Assembly (NCBI GenBank): GCA_014762505.1
Contig: JABURS010000043.1
Span: 124,001-188,000 of the forward strand
Direction: 5' to 3'
Source of the DNA: Chromatiales bacterium
Lineage (GTDB): Bacteria > Pseudomonadota > Gammaproteobacteria > SpSt-1174
DNA length: 64,000 nt
Shown here: piece by piece, positions 44,819 to 53,984 of the stretch
Layout: each line of letters opens with the position of its first letter
How positions within the stretch are numbered: position 1 is the first letter of the stretch
Notes under the pieces: model-generated
The model's database searches: none
The model's input: only the letters and a program-made list of their open reading frames with translations
What the model was told of the DNA's origin: nothing
Program-made: the position numbers and the translations under genes

Positions 44819-44877
44819 GAACGTTCGTCCTGTGCCATCAATTGGAAGACGGCCCCTGCAACGGCGGTGCGCCAGCC

Positions 44878-46068
44878 CTATATCTTCTTCTTGAAGCGGC
44901 TGCTGCGCTTGAGCTCCTGGAGGATCTCCTTTTCCAGGGCGTCGAGGTCTTCCATCTTCACCTCGGCGATGTCGCTGATCCAGGCGGTGTTCTGGTTACG
45001 CTTCTTGGCGAAGTAATCGAGGATGAACTGCTCGGACATGAGCATGAAGCGGATGGCCTGCTTGGCGTCGATCTGCAGGAAGGGGTTGCGGGCGATCTGC
45101 AGGGCCGACATCTCCTGGTTGACGCAGTATTTGTTCAGCAGGTTGTAGAGGGCCACGCGGGCATCGGCCAGCACCTTGATGACGCGGTCGCGGGTGTAGG
45201 GGTGCAGGCTGGCGTCGACGATGGCGTCCAGCCACAGGGTGAGGTCGTTCTCGTTGATCGCCACTTCCTTGGACTTCTGCTCGGAGACCAGCTCGGAGAT
45301 GCGCTGCTGCAGGGCGTCCCCCTCGGTGTTGGACTTGCCGCGCGCCAGCGCACGCTTCCACAGGGTCTGCGAACGTTCCAGTTCCTCGCGCAGCAGGTCG
45401 ATGTCCTTCTGCAGGCGGCGGGCCTCGTCCTCGAGTTCGACAACCTGGTGGTTCTTGGTCTGCATCTCCTGGTTGAGGATGCTCAGGCGCAGCAGGTAGT
45501 ACTCGGCAAGCAGGCGCTCGACGATCTCGGCATTGTTGCGCAGACGTCCGATGGCCGGTTCGAAGGTGGCGACATCCTCGGGGGCGTTCTGCATCGCCTC
45601 GCCCAGCAGTTCCATGGAGCGCAGGATGTCGGTGACCTCGGCGCGCACGTCCATGAGCAGGCCGTTGATGTGCTTGATGTTCTTCGACAGCAGGTCGAGC
45701 TGCTGCTGGGTGCGGCTGGACTGGTACTGCTCGAGCAGGGCCTTGAGGTCCTTGAGCTTGTTGCGGAATACGCGCACGTTGGCGCCGGGCTTGGTGGCCT
45801 TGGCGCGGTCCAGTGCCTCGATGACGTCCTCGCCGTGCTTTTCCTGCATGGCCAGGCGCTGCTGCAGATGGTAGGAGTTGGCGGAGAGGATCAGGCCCTC
45901 GAGCGCAGCCCGAGAATAGATCGGCGCATCCTCGACGAAATCGATCGGGATGTTCTCCGGAAGCTTTTCCGGGGGCAGCTTGGCAATCTCGTCGGGTGGC
46001 AGGGTATAGGCCAGCTTCTTGAAGACCTCGAACGGGATCGTCGGCTTGTCCTTGAATAGGTCTGACAT
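44878..46068 (-). CDS. Unknown coiled-coil protein
   Basis: I do not recognise this 396-residue protein. It has no signal peptide or membrane helix. An N-terminal region with PPDEIAKLPPEKLPENIPIDF is followed by a long helical part (about 75-260) with heptad-like patterns, including VELEDEARRLQKDIDLLREELERS. A C-terminal helical domain (about 275-375) ends in a basic tail RSSRFKKKI. It looks like a soluble structural or scaffold protein. ATG 46068 (MSDLFKDKP) is preferred over one 11 codons upstream. It is monocistronic. Confidence 0.7.
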   Translation of the reverse strand: MSDLFKDKPTIPFEVFKKLAYTLPPDEIAKLPPEKLPENIPIDFVEDAPIYSRAALEGLILSANSYHLQQRLAMQEKHGEDVIEALDRAKATKPGANVRVFRNKLKDLKALLEQYQSSRTQQQLDLLSKNIKHINGLLMDVRAEVTDILRSMELLGEAMQNAPEDVATFEPAIGRLRNNAEIVERLLAEYYLLRLSILNQEMQTKNHQVVELEDEARRLQKDIDLLREELERSQTLWKRALARGKSNTEGDALQQRISELVSEQKSKEVAINENDLTLWLDAIVDASLHPYTRDRVIKVLADARVALYNLLNKYCVNQEMSALQIARNPFLQIDAKQAIRFMLMSEQFILDYFAKKRNQNTAWISDIAEVKMEDLDALEKEILQELKRSSRFKKKI

Positions 46069-46181
46069 GGCGCCGTTTATTCTCGTTGTCGCAACGGCCA
46101 ATTACTTCACAGGGCCGGATGCATTGTCAATGACGCGCCGGTCAGGGCGCGACGTGGTTCCGACGAACGGGACCAGGCGGC

Positions 46182-47264
46182 TCAGGCATTGCCGGCGCCG
46201 AGTACCTCGCTCTGCCGGCTGCGCGCGAAGTCGAGCATGCGCTGGGTGGAGCGCAGCGCCTTCACGCGGATGTCCTCCGGCACATGGATCTCGTTCTTGC
46301 CGGTCTCGAGCACGCTGAGCAGGTTGTGCAGGCCGTTCATGGCCATCCAGGGGCAGTGCGCGCACATCTTGCAGGTGGCGCCGCGACCGCCGGTGGGGGC
46401 GTCGATCAGCGTCTTGCCCGGCGCGGCCTGTTGCATCTTGTAGAAGATGCCGTGGTCGGTGGCGACGATGAAGGTGTCGTTGGGCAGTTCCTTCACCGCC
46501 TGGATGAGCTGCGAGGTGGAGCCGACCACGTCGGCCATGGCGATCACCTCCTCGGGCGATTCCGGATGCACCAGCACGCCGGCGTCCGGGTATTGCTCGA
46601 TGAGCCGGCCCAGCTCGCGAGACTTGAACTCCTCGTGCACCACGCAGGAGGCGTTCCACAGCAGCATGTCGGCGCCGGTGACGCGCTGGATGTAGTGGCC
46701 GAGGTACTTGTCCGGCGCCCAGAGGATCTTCTTCCCCTGTTCGTGCAGGTGTCTGACCAGGCTCACGGCGATGGAGGAGGTGACGACGTAGTCGGCGCGC
46801 GCCTTCACCTCGGCGCTGGTGTTGGCGTAGACCACCACGGTGCGATCCGGGTGTGCGTCGCAGAAGGGGATGAACTGCTCCGCCGGGCAGCCGAGATCCA
46901 GCGAGCACTCGGCCTCCAGCGTGGGCATGAGCACGCGCTTTTCCGGGTTGAGGATCTTGGCCGTCTCGCCCATGAAGCGCACGCCCGCCACCACCAGGGT
47001 GCTGGCGGGATGCTCGTTGCCGAAGCGCGCCATGTCCAGCGAGTCGGAGACGTAGCCGCCGGTCTCCTCGGCGAGCTGCTGCAGGTCGGCATCCACGTAG
47101 TAGTGGGCCACCAGCACGGCATCGCGGTCTTCCAGCAGCGCCTTGATGCGCGCGATCACCTCGTCGCGTTCGCGCCCGGTGTAGTGCGGCACGTGGGCCT
47201 CGATGGTGCGCGTGCTCGGGATCTCCGGCAGGCGGATCAGCGGGATGTCGTTGGGCTGGTTCAT
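46182..47264 (-). CDS. nadA: Quinolinate synthase A
   Basis: NadA condenses iminoaspartate with dihydroxyacetone phosphate to quinolinate in de novo NAD synthesis and carries a [4Fe-4S] cluster. The 360-residue protein shows [42 protein letters not shown] and the C-terminal [15 protein letters not shown]; cluster ligands are the Cys in [19 protein letters not shown] and this last motif. It lies 76 bases downstream of nrtR on the same strand, an operon that fits NAD-pool feedback. Confidence 0.96.
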   Translation of the reverse strand: MNQPNDIPLIRLPEIPSTRTIEAHVPHYTGRERDEVIARIKALLEDRDAVLVAHYYVDADLQQLAEETGGYVSDSLDMARFGNEHPASTLVVAGVRFMGETAKILNPEKRVLMPTLEAECSLDLGCPAEQFIPFCDAHPDRTVVVYANTSAEVKARADYVVTSSIAVSLVRHLHEQGKKILWAPDKYLGHYIQRVTGADMLLWNASCVVHEEFKSRELGRLIEQYPDAGVLVHPESPEEVIAMADVVGSTSQLIQAVKELPNDTFIVATDHGIFYKMQQAAPGKTLIDAPTGGRGATCKMCAHCPWMAMNGLHNLLSVLETGKNEIHVPEDIRVKALRSTQRMLDFARSRQSEVLGAGNA

Positions 47265-47340
47265 GTTGCCTGCTCCTCGCGCCCGCCCGGCGGGCGCCCT
47301 GTGTCGGTGGTGGCGCGGCCCCGTTCGCCGCGCCGGCGTG

Positions 47341-48009
47341 TCACTTGATGATCGCCACCCGCTGCGGGTCGCGTACCCGGTACAGCATGGCCGGGCGGTG
47401 CGCCCCGTTGCGGCGCCGCTCGCCGGTGGCCTCGAGCTGTTCCAGGGCCAGGATGCGCTTGCGGAAGTTCCGCTTGTCCTGCGGCGCGCGCAGGATGGTC
47501 TCGTAGACCTCCTGCAGGTCACCCAGGGTGAAGCGCTCGGGCATGAACTGCAGGGCGATGGTGGAGTAGTCGAGCTTGGCCGCCAGGCGCTCGTGGGCCA
47601 TGCGCACGATGCGGTCGTGGTCGAAGGCCAGGGGCGGCAGGGCGTCGAAGGCGAACCAGCCCACGTCCTCGGCGTCGGAGGCGGCGCGCAGCGTCAGGCG
47701 GTCGGAGGGCACCAGGGCGTAGTAGGCCACCGAGATCACGCGGTCGCGCGGGTCCCGGTCCGGCGCACCGAAGGTGTAGAGCTGCTCCAGGTACACGCCG
47801 GTGACGCCGGTCTCCTCCGCGAGCTCGCGGGCCGCCGCCTCTTCCAGTGCCTCGTCGGGCTCCACGAAGCCGCCGGGCAGTGCCCAGCGCCCCTGGAAGG
47901 GCTCGGCGGCGCGCTTGATCAGCAGCAGCTGCAGTGTCTCTTCGCGAATCGTGAACATGACCACGTCGGTGGTCACGGCCGGTCGCGGATGATCGTAGCA
48001 ATGGCGCAT
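47341..48009 (-). CDS. nrtR: NrtR-type Nudix transcriptional regulator
   Basis: This 222-residue protein has an N-terminal Nudix domain with an intact box ([23 protein letters not shown]), followed by a winged-helix domain containing [28 protein letters not shown], the NrtR layout. NrtR represses NAD metabolism genes and is released by ADP-ribose products. The adjacent nadA is the obvious target. Palindromic TGT/ACA motifs upstream are likely autoregulatory operators. Confidence 0.9.
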   Translation of the reverse strand: MRHCYDHPRPAVTTDVVMFTIREETLQLLLIKRAAEPFQGRWALPGGFVEPDEALEEAAARELAEETGVTGVYLEQLYTFGAPDRDPRDRVISVAYYALVPSDRLTLRAASDAEDVGWFAFDALPPLAFDHDRIVRMAHERLAAKLDYSTIALQFMPERFTLGDLQEVYETILRAPQDKRNFRKRILALEQLEATGERRRNGAHRPAMLYRVRDPQRVAIIK

Positions 48010-48045
48010 CGGGTGGCGGTCGTCGGTATATCAGTTCGTGTCAAT

Positions 48046-48078
48046 GATACACGTTGATTAAAGTGTGAGATGTACACT
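48046..48078. promoter_or_regulatory. Candidate NrtR operator region
   Basis: AGTGT-N7-ACACT (48062-48078) is a perfect dyad. An overlapping TACAC-N10-GTGTG pair (from 48049) lies in the divergent gap between nrtR and the gene at 48174. Position and the TGT...ACA form suit NrtR; the assignment is inference. Confidence 0.5.
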
Positions 48079-48173
48079 ATGTCAAGGCCGGTTTGCGCTC
48101 GGCCGGTGCTCGGGGCAAACTCGCGGGCGCTTTTGGCGTCTGAAGTCATCCATCGAGGACGAGACCGCAGGGC

Positions 48174-48608
48174 ATGAACGACGAACAGCTGAGGACCTAC
48201 AAGGCGATTCCCATCCCCCAGCGCATGGACATGGCGCTGAGCGCGGACCTGGACCCGCAGTGGCGTTACTACATCGTGCGCGACCAGCACTCGCAGGTGA
48301 AGGCCTACTTCTCGCGGCGCCTGGATCTCACGCCCGAGGAGGTCGCGATCCTGCTCGCCGATCCGGACCAGACCGTGCGCCTGAACTGCGCCAAGCGCGA
48401 GGACCTCACGCCCGCGCAGGTGGCGCAGTGCGTGAACGACCGCGATCCCAACCTGCGCTATTTCATCGCCCGCAATCCGCTGCTGACCGAGGCCCAGCGT
48501 GCCCGCCTGCTGGAAGACGAGGACCCGCTGGTGCGCAAGGCCGCGGCCAAGGGGCCCAAGCGCCGCGAGACCCGTGCCCGCCCGGGCCAGGCCCTGATGA
48601 TCCGCTGA
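48174..48608 (+). CDS. Leucine-rich-variant repeat protein
   Basis: This 144-residue soluble protein is built of 24-26-residue helical repeats with the pattern DLTPEEVAILLADPDQTVRL, DLTPAQVAQCVNDRDPNLRY, LLTEAQRARLLEDEDPLVRK, akin to leucine-rich-variant or HEAT-like repeats. It probably binds a protein partner. No catalytic residues are apparent. It leads a three-gene unit with the zinc peptidase (seven-base gap) and the thioredoxin. It is divergent from nrtR. Confidence 0.7.
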   Translation: MNDEQLRTYKAIPIPQRMDMALSADLDPQWRYYIVRDQHSQVKAYFSRRLDLTPEEVAILLADPDQTVRLNCAKREDLTPAQVAQCVNDRDPNLRYFIARNPLLTEAQRARLLEDEDPLVRKAAAKGPKRRETRARPGQALMIR

Positions 48609-48615
48609 GGCATCC

Positions 48616-49296
48616 ATGCCCTTCCTGCTGCTCGGCCTGCTGTTGCTGCTGCTCGTCCTGGGGCCCGGGATGTGGGCGCGCTGGGTGCTGCGCCGCCATG
48701 CCGCGCCGCGTGCCGATTACCCGGGCACCGGCGGCGAGCTGGCCCGTCACCTGCTGGACCGCCACGGGCTGGAGGCCGTGCCGGTGGAGATCACCGAGTC
48801 GGGTGACCACTACGACCCGTCCGACAAAACGGTGCGGCTCTCGGCAGACAACTATCATGGCAAGTCCCTCACGGCGGTGGCCGTGGCCGCCCACGAGGTG
48901 GGTCATGCCCTGCAGGACCAGGCCGGTTACCGGCCGCTGCGGCTGCGCACCGAGATGGCGCGCTGGGCCCACCGTGCGCAGCGCATCGGTTCCTGGCTGT
49001 TCGTCGCGGTGCCGCTGGTGGCCCTGCTCACGCGTATGCCGCATACCGGCGGGCTGTTGCTGCTGGCGGGCCTGCTGAGCTTCGGCGTGGCGGTGCTGAT
49101 CCACCTGGTCACCCTGCCGGTGGAATTCGACGCGAGTTTCGGCCGGGCCCTGCCGCTGCTCGCCGAGGGCTATATCGAGCCGCAGGACCAGGGGCGCGCC
49201 CGTCACGTCCTGGCGGCCTGTGCCATGACCTATGTGGCCGCCGCGCTGGCCGACATCCTCAACCTGGGCCGCTGGCTCACCCTGCTGAGGCGCTGA
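48616..49296 (+). CDS. YugP-like membrane zinc metallopeptidase
   Basis: This 226-residue membrane protein has an N-terminal helix, a cytoplasmic or periplasmic domain with the HEVGH zinc motif (VAVAAHEVGHALQDQ), then two or three more helices and LPVEFDASFGRALPLL, which supplies the third ligand region of the YugP/Zn-peptidase-2 family. Substrates are unknown. The thioredoxin gene starts one base after its stop, so the two are coupled. Confidence 0.88.
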   Translation: MPFLLLGLLLLLLVLGPGMWARWVLRRHAAPRADYPGTGGELARHLLDRHGLEAVPVEITESGDHYDPSDKTVRLSADNYHGKSLTAVAVAAHEVGHALQDQAGYRPLRLRTEMARWAHRAQRIGSWLFVAVPLVALLTRMPHTGGLLLLAGLLSFGVAVLIHLVTLPVEFDASFGRALPLLAEGYIEPQDQGRARHVLAACAMTYVAAALADILNLGRWLTLLRR

Positions 49297-49297
49297 G

Positions 49298-49813
49298 ATG
49301 CGAGCCTGGCTCCGGACCCGTCCCCGTACACGCAAGGCGCTGATCATCCTGGTCGAGCTGCTGCTGATCCTCGCCGTCTACCTGGGCGTGAAGGCCTGGA
49401 TGCAGCGCGACATGCCCAGCGGCCAGGCACCGGCACTGGCGGGTTTCACGCCCGGGGACGAGCTCGTGCGGCTCGCCGACTACCGGGGGCAGCCCGTGCT
49501 GCTGCATTTCTGGGCCAGCTGGTGCGGCATCTGCCGGCTGGAGCAGGACAGCATCCAGTCCATCCAGGCGGACTGGCCGGTGCTCACCGTGGCGATGCAG
49601 TCCGGGCCCGGCATGGAGGTGGACGCCCACCTCGCGGCCGAGGGACTGGACTGGACGGTGCTGGTGGACGAGCACGGTGAGCTGTCGCGCCAGTTCGGCG
49701 TGAAGGCCGTGCCCACCACCTTCGTCATCGACGCCGACGGCATGATCCGCTTTCGCGAGACCGGTTATACCACCGAATGGGGACTGCGCACCCGCCTCTG
49801 GCTCGCGCGCTGA
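49298..49813 (+). CDS. Membrane-anchored thioredoxin-like protein
   Basis: This 171-residue TlpA/ScsD-like protein has an N-terminal membrane helix (about 13-32) and a periplasmic thioredoxin fold with active site WCGIC (about 73-77) and cis-Pro in KAVPTTFVID. It probably reduces or exchanges disulfides in the periplasm. It is the last gene of the unit with the zinc peptidase. Confidence 0.88.
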   Translation: MRAWLRTRPRTRKALIILVELLLILAVYLGVKAWMQRDMPSGQAPALAGFTPGDELVRLADYRGQPVLLHFWASWCGICRLEQDSIQSIQADWPVLTVAMQSGPGMEVDAHLAAEGLDWTVLVDEHGELSRQFGVKAVPTTFVIDADGMIRFRETGYTTEWGLRTRLWLAR

Positions 49814-49974
49814 GGGCGGATGGCCTGCCATTGGCCGGGCGGCTGTGCTGTAATACGGCGCAGCACACGGTGCCGGGTCAGGAAGACTAAACTCACACAT
49901 CAGGGCAGGCTGCACCCGAAGACAGAACAACGAGCGCCCCGGCCGGCCATGCCGGTGGCAAAGCGAGGAGTGTG

Positions 49975-51795
49975 ATGAGCGAGACCACAGGCACGATCGC
50001 GCCCGAGGAGGCGGGGTCGATCCCGGGGCTGTTCCGCGAGCGCGTCGCGCGCACGCCGGACAAGCCGGCGTACCGCGACTACGACATCGGCAGCCAGTCC
50101 TGGGTGACCACCACCTGGGCGCAGATGGCCAACGAGGTGGCGCGCTGGCAGGCCGCCCTGCGCAAGGAAAATCTCAAGCCCGGCGACCGCGTGGCCGTGA
50201 TGCTGCGCAACAGCCGCGAGTGGGTGGTCTTCGACCAGGCCGCCCTCGGTCTGGGGCTGGTCAACGTGCCGCTCTATCTCGAGGACCGGCCGGACAACGC
50301 CGCCTACATCATCAACCACGCCGAGGCGAAGCTCCTGCTGGTGGAGGGGCGTCGCCAGTGGCAGCGCCTGGAAGAGGTGGCCGAGGACCTCTCGGGCCTG
50401 CAGCGCATCGTCAGCGTCAACACCATCGAGGAGGACGACCAGCCGCACGACCCGCGCCTGGTCTCGCTCAACGACTGGATCTTCGGCTGCGGCGGGGAAC
50501 TCGCGGTCGAGGCCATCGACCCCGATGCCCTGGCCACCATCGTCTACACCTCCGGCACCACCGGCCGTCCCAAGGGCGTGATGCTCTCGCATCGCAACAT
50601 CCTGTTCGACGCGCACAGCGCCAGTACCTGCGGACAGCTCAACGGCGACGATGTGTTCCTCTCCTTCCTGCCGCTCTCGCACACCCTGGAGCGCACCGGC
50701 GGCTACTACCTGCCCATGCTGGTCGGCGCCGAGGTGGCCTACGCACGCTCCATCCCGCAGCTCGGCGAGGACCTGGTGACGGTCAAGCCCACCGTGCTCA
50801 TCTCTGTGCCGCGCATCTACGAGCGCGTGTACGGCAAGATCATGGACGGGCTGAAGGAGAAATCGGGCGTGGCCCGCTGGCTGTTCAGCCAGGCGCAGGC
50901 CGTGGGCTGGCGGCGCTTCGAATACAGCCAGGGCCGGGCCGGCTGGTCCCCCCTGCTGCCCACCTGGCCGCTGTTCGAGAAGCTGGTGGCGAGCAAGGTG
51001 CACGAAAAGCTCGGCGGCCGACTGCGGCTGGCCATCTGCGGCGGGGCCGCGCTCTCGCCGCCGGTGGCGCGCCTGTTCATCGGCCTGGGCGTCACCGTGC
51101 TGCAGGGCTACGGCATGACCGAGTCCTCGCCGGTGGTCAGCGTCAACCGCCCGGACGACAACATCCCCGAGTCCATCGGCACCGCCATCCCCGGGGTGGA
51201 GGTGAAGATCGGGCCGAACGACGAGCTGCTCACCCGCAGCCCGGCCGTGATGCTCGGCTACTGGAAGAACGACGAGGCCACGCGCGAGACCGTCGATGAC
51301 GACGGCTGGCTGCATACCGGTGACAAGGCCAGCATGGACGAGCAGGGCCATATCTTCATCACCGGCCGGCTCAAGGAGATCATCGTCATGGCCAACGGCG
51401 AGAAGGTGCCGCCGGCCGACATGGAGATGGCCATCGCCATCGACGGGCTGTTCGAGCAGGTGATGGTGATCGGCGAGGCCAGGCCCTTCCTCACGGCCCT
51501 GGTGGTCCTCAACGCGGAGAAGTGGGAGGCGTATGCGCGAGAGGACCTCGACGTCGATCCGCACGATCCCGCGGTGCTGCAGGACAGCTTCGTGCAGAAG
51601 AGCCTGATCAACCGTATGGCGCACCAGCTGCGCGAGTTCCCGGGCTATGCCCAGATCCGCCGCATCACGCCGCTGCTCGAGCCCTGGACGGTGGAGGACG
51701 GCCTGATCACGCCCACCATGAAGATGAAGCGGGCGCGCATCGCCAAACAGTATGCCGATGCCATCGAGGCCATGTACGCGGGGCACTCGCTGTGA
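49975..51795 (+). CDS. Long-chain acyl-CoA synthetase (AMP-forming)
   Basis: This 606-residue adenylate-forming ligase activates fatty acids to acyl-CoA. Motifs are the P-loop TIVYTSGTTGRPKGVMLSH, the A5 YGMTESSP, the A7 DGWLHTGDKA and the A8 hinge FITGRLKEIIVMANGEKVPP. It belongs to the long-chain FadD15/FAA1-like branch. It overlaps the thioesterase gene by four bases and is followed by fadL, a fatty-acid import and activation unit. ATG 49975 is preferred over GTG 49972. Confidence 0.93.
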   Translation: MSETTGTIAPEEAGSIPGLFRERVARTPDKPAYRDYDIGSQSWVTTTWAQMANEVARWQAALRKENLKPGDRVAVMLRNSREWVVFDQAALGLGLVNVPLYLEDRPDNAAYIINHAEAKLLLVEGRRQWQRLEEVAEDLSGLQRIVSVNTIEEDDQPHDPRLVSLNDWIFGCGGELAVEAIDPDALATIVYTSGTTGRPKGVMLSHRNILFDAHSASTCGQLNGDDVFLSFLPLSHTLERTGGYYLPMLVGAEVAYARSIPQLGEDLVTVKPTVLISVPRIYERVYGKIMDGLKEKSGVARWLFSQAQAVGWRRFEYSQGRAGWSPLLPTWPLFEKLVASKVHEKLGGRLRLAICGGAALSPPVARLFIGLGVTVLQGYGMTESSPVVSVNRPDDNIPESIGTAIPGVEVKIGPNDELLTRSPAVMLGYWKNDEATRETVDDDGWLHTGDKASMDEQGHIFITGRLKEIIVMANGEKVPPADMEMAIAIDGLFEQVMVIGEARPFLTALVVLNAEKWEAYAREDLDVDPHDPAVLQDSFVQKSLINRMAHQLREFPGYAQIRRITPLLEPWTVEDGLITPTMKMKRARIAKQYADAIEAMYAGHSL

Positions 51796-52193
51796 GCGAG
51801 CGGCTGCCCGACGCCGAGCCGGTGATGCGGGTGCCCGCCACCCCCACGCAGGCCAATACCGGCGGTGACATCTTCGGCGGCTGGCTCATGTCGCAGGTCG
51901 ACATCGCGGGTTCCATCCCCGCCGTACTGCGTGCCCGGGGCCGTGTGGTCACGCGCGCGGTGAAGGAGATGAGCTTTCTCAAGCCCGTCTACGTCGGCGA
52001 CATGGTGAGCCTCTATGCCGAGGTCAGCGAGACCGGCCGCACCTCCATCACCGTGGATGTGCAGGTCTATGCCCAGCGCAACCCGGTGGCGCTGGAGACC
52101 CACAAGATCTCCGACGCGCGACTGACCTATGTCGCCGTCGACGAGAAGGGCCGCCCGCGTCCCCTGCCGGATGCCGGGCCGGAAACCACCTGA
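51792..52193 (+). CDS. YciA-like acyl-CoA thioesterase (hotdog fold)
   Basis: This 133-residue hotdog protein has the YciA/acyl-CoA hydrolase stretches TPTQANTGGDIFGGWLMSQVDIAGSI and FLKPVYVGDMVSLYAEV, with the catalytic Asp in QVDIAG. It releases CoA from acyl-CoA and may balance the ligase encoded just before it. The GTG start overlaps the ligase stop, showing translational coupling. Confidence 0.93.
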   Translation: MSERLPDAEPVMRVPATPTQANTGGDIFGGWLMSQVDIAGSIPAVLRARGRVVTRAVKEMSFLKPVYVGDMVSLYAEVSETGRTSITVDVQVYAQRNPVALETHKISDARLTYVAVDEKGRPRPLPDAGPETT

Positions 52194-52248
52194 TCGATTC
52201 AACCACAGACGCAAAACCAACAATCAGAGCAGGAGTAGGGAGGAAGAC

Positions 52249-53538
52249 ATGCCCAACCATATCCCGTCCATCGGCCGCCGCCTCGCGCTGGCCGTCGCCA
52301 TCGGCGCCACCTGCGGCAGTGCCCACGCCGCCGGTTTCGCCCTCATCGAACAGAGCGCCAGCGGCATGGGCAACGCCTTCGCCGGTGCCGCCGCCATTGC
52401 CGATGATGCCAGCACCGTCTGGTTCAACCCGGCAGGCATGACGCGTCTGGGCAAGGACCAGGTGGTCGTGGCGGTGCACTACATCGCGCCGACTGCGGAG
52501 TATACGGATAGCGGAACCTCCACGGTCCCTGGTGGTGGCCCGGACGATACGACCGACGAGGTGGGTATCGTCGGCAACTTCTACTACGTGCGTGACCTGG
52601 GGGACGATGTGAAGTTCGGCCTGGGCATCAATACGCCCTTCGGCCTGGCCTCTAAATACGATGCCAACTGGATCGGGCGCTACCACGCCATCGAGTCCGA
52701 GATCGCGACGCTCAACATCAATCCGTCGCTGGCCTCGAAGGTCACCGACAAGCTGTCGCTGGGTGTCGGTTTCAACGTGCAGTACATCGAGGCGAAGATC
52801 AGTTCGGCGGTTGACGGCACCAATGTCGGGCAGCCGAGTAATGGCTTTGCCGAGCTCGAGGGTGACGGGATCAGCTTCGGCGCCAACTTCGGCATGCTCT
52901 ACGAATACTCGGAGCGTTCGCGCATTGGTATCGCCTATCGCTCCAAGGTGGCGCATACGCTGGAGGGTGATGCGAAGTTTGACAACCTTGCCCCAACAGT
53001 TGTCGCGCCGGGCGTGACGCTCTTTGAAAATACATCGGCCTCCGCAGCCGTCGATCTGCCACAGATGGCCTCGCTCAGCTATGTGCGTGAGATGAACGAC
53101 CGGCTCACCCTGCTGGCCGATGTCACCTGGACCGGCTGGAGCAGCTTCGACGAGCTGCGGGTGAACTATGACAGCACCCAGCCGGATGCCGTCACCACCG
53201 AGGACTGGGAAGATGTCTGGCGCTATTCCATCGGCATGAACTACCGCTACAGCGATGCACTCACCCTGCGTGCCGGGGTGGCCTACGACGAGGAGCCGAT
53301 CCCGAGTGCCGAGCGCCGCACCCCGCGCATCCCGGGCAACGACCGTACCTGGCTGGCGCTGGGCTTCGGTTATGCGCCGTCGGCCGATCTGCAGTTCGAT
53401 TTCGGCTATGCCCACCTGTTCGTCAAGGATGCCGATATCGACAACACGCTGGAATCGGCGATCAGTCCGCACACCCTGACCGGCAGCTACGAGGCAGACG
53501 TCGACATCTTCAGCGCCCAGGTCACCTGGAAGTTCTGA
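52249..53538 (+). CDS. FadL/OmpP1-family fatty-acid outer-membrane transporter
   Basis: This 429-residue outer-membrane barrel has a signal peptide ending GSAHA-AG. The mature start AGFALIEQSASGMGNAFAGAAAIADDASTVWFNPAGMTRL is the FadL hatch-domain signature (the NPAGM box). The C-terminus ends in Phe (QVTWKF), as barrel insertion requires. It imports hydrophobic compounds, most likely long-chain fatty acids, to the ligase encoded upstream. A bidirectional terminator follows. Confidence 0.94.
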   Translation: MPNHIPSIGRRLALAVAIGATCGSAHAAGFALIEQSASGMGNAFAGAAAIADDASTVWFNPAGMTRLGKDQVVVAVHYIAPTAEYTDSGTSTVPGGGPDDTTDEVGIVGNFYYVRDLGDDVKFGLGINTPFGLASKYDANWIGRYHAIESEIATLNINPSLASKVTDKLSLGVGFNVQYIEAKISSAVDGTNVGQPSNGFAELEGDGISFGANFGMLYEYSERSRIGIAYRSKVAHTLEGDAKFDNLAPTVVAPGVTLFENTSASAAVDLPQMASLSYVREMNDRLTLLADVTWTGWSSFDELRVNYDSTQPDAVTTEDWEDVWRYSIGMNYRYSDALTLRAGVAYDEEPIPSAERRTPRIPGNDRTWLALGFGYAPSADLQFDFGYAHLFVKDADIDNTLESAISPHTLTGSYEADVDIFSAQVTWKF

Positions 53539-53564
53539 GGCGGTCTTCGGGGCGTAACAAAAAA

Positions 53565-53587
53565 GCCGGGCACTGCCCGGCTTTTTT
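53565..53587. terminator. Bidirectional terminator between fadL and ydcH
   Basis: GCCGGGC (53565-53571) pairs with GCCCGGC (53575-53581) around ACT, with A-run upstream and T-run downstream. Confidence 0.93.
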
Positions 53588-53616
53588 CATGCCTGTTGCC
53601 CGTGTGGCAGCCCGGG

Positions 53617-53856
53617 TCAGGCGGCGGTGATCCGGGCGTAGAGCTGGTCCTTGAGGTGCAGGCGCTGTTTCTTCAGGTCCTCGACGACCTCGTCGGAGGG
53701 GGTCTCGATCTCCTGCTGGACGCGGCGCAGCTCGCGGTCGAGCGCGTGGTATTCGTCGAAGAGCTTCGCGAAATGGGCATCCTGGGTCTTGAGCGCGTGG
53801 ATGCGCTCACGGTGTTCCGGGAATTCGTGCAGCAGGTCGTGGTGCTCGGCAAACAT
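53617..53856 (-). CDS. YdcH/DUF465 family small protein
   Basis: This 79-residue helical hairpin is of the DUF465 (YdcH, SlyX-like) family, with MFAEHHDLLHEFPEHRERIHALKTQDAHFAKLFDEYHALDRE followed by a charged second helix. The function is not established. ATG 53856 starts the family domain; the frame is open upstream without domain match. A perfect FNR box and a -10 (CATAGT) lie upstream at exact class II spacing. Confidence 0.88.
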   Translation of the reverse strand: MFAEHHDLLHEFPEHRERIHALKTQDAHFAKLFDEYHALDRELRRVQQEIETPSDEVVEDLKKQRLHLKDQLYARITAA

Positions 53857-53911
53857 GCGGGTTCCTCGTGATGGACATGGCTGGTGTACCGGGAGCCCCG
53901 GCCACGGTTTC

Positions 53912-53917
53912 ACTATG
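53912..53917 (-). promoter_or_regulatory. -10 element for ydcH at class II FNR spacing
   Basis: On the minus strand CATAGT matches TATAAT at four of six. It predicts a start at 53905, exactly 41.5 bases from the centre of the FNR box. Confidence 0.6.
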
Positions 53918-53939
53918 CCCCTGTCGGCGCGGCGGGGCA

Positions 53940-53953
53940 TTGATGCGGATCAA
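53940..53953. promoter_or_regulatory. Perfect FNR/ANR box upstream of ydcH
   Basis: TTGATGCGGATCAA is a complete match to TTGAT-N4-ATCAA. On the minus strand it sits at -41.5 for ydcH. On the plus strand it lies 162 bases before an orphan terminator. Confidence 0.85.
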
Positions 53954-53984
53954 TGGGGCGGGTCGCAGCGGGCAGGGCTGGAAT

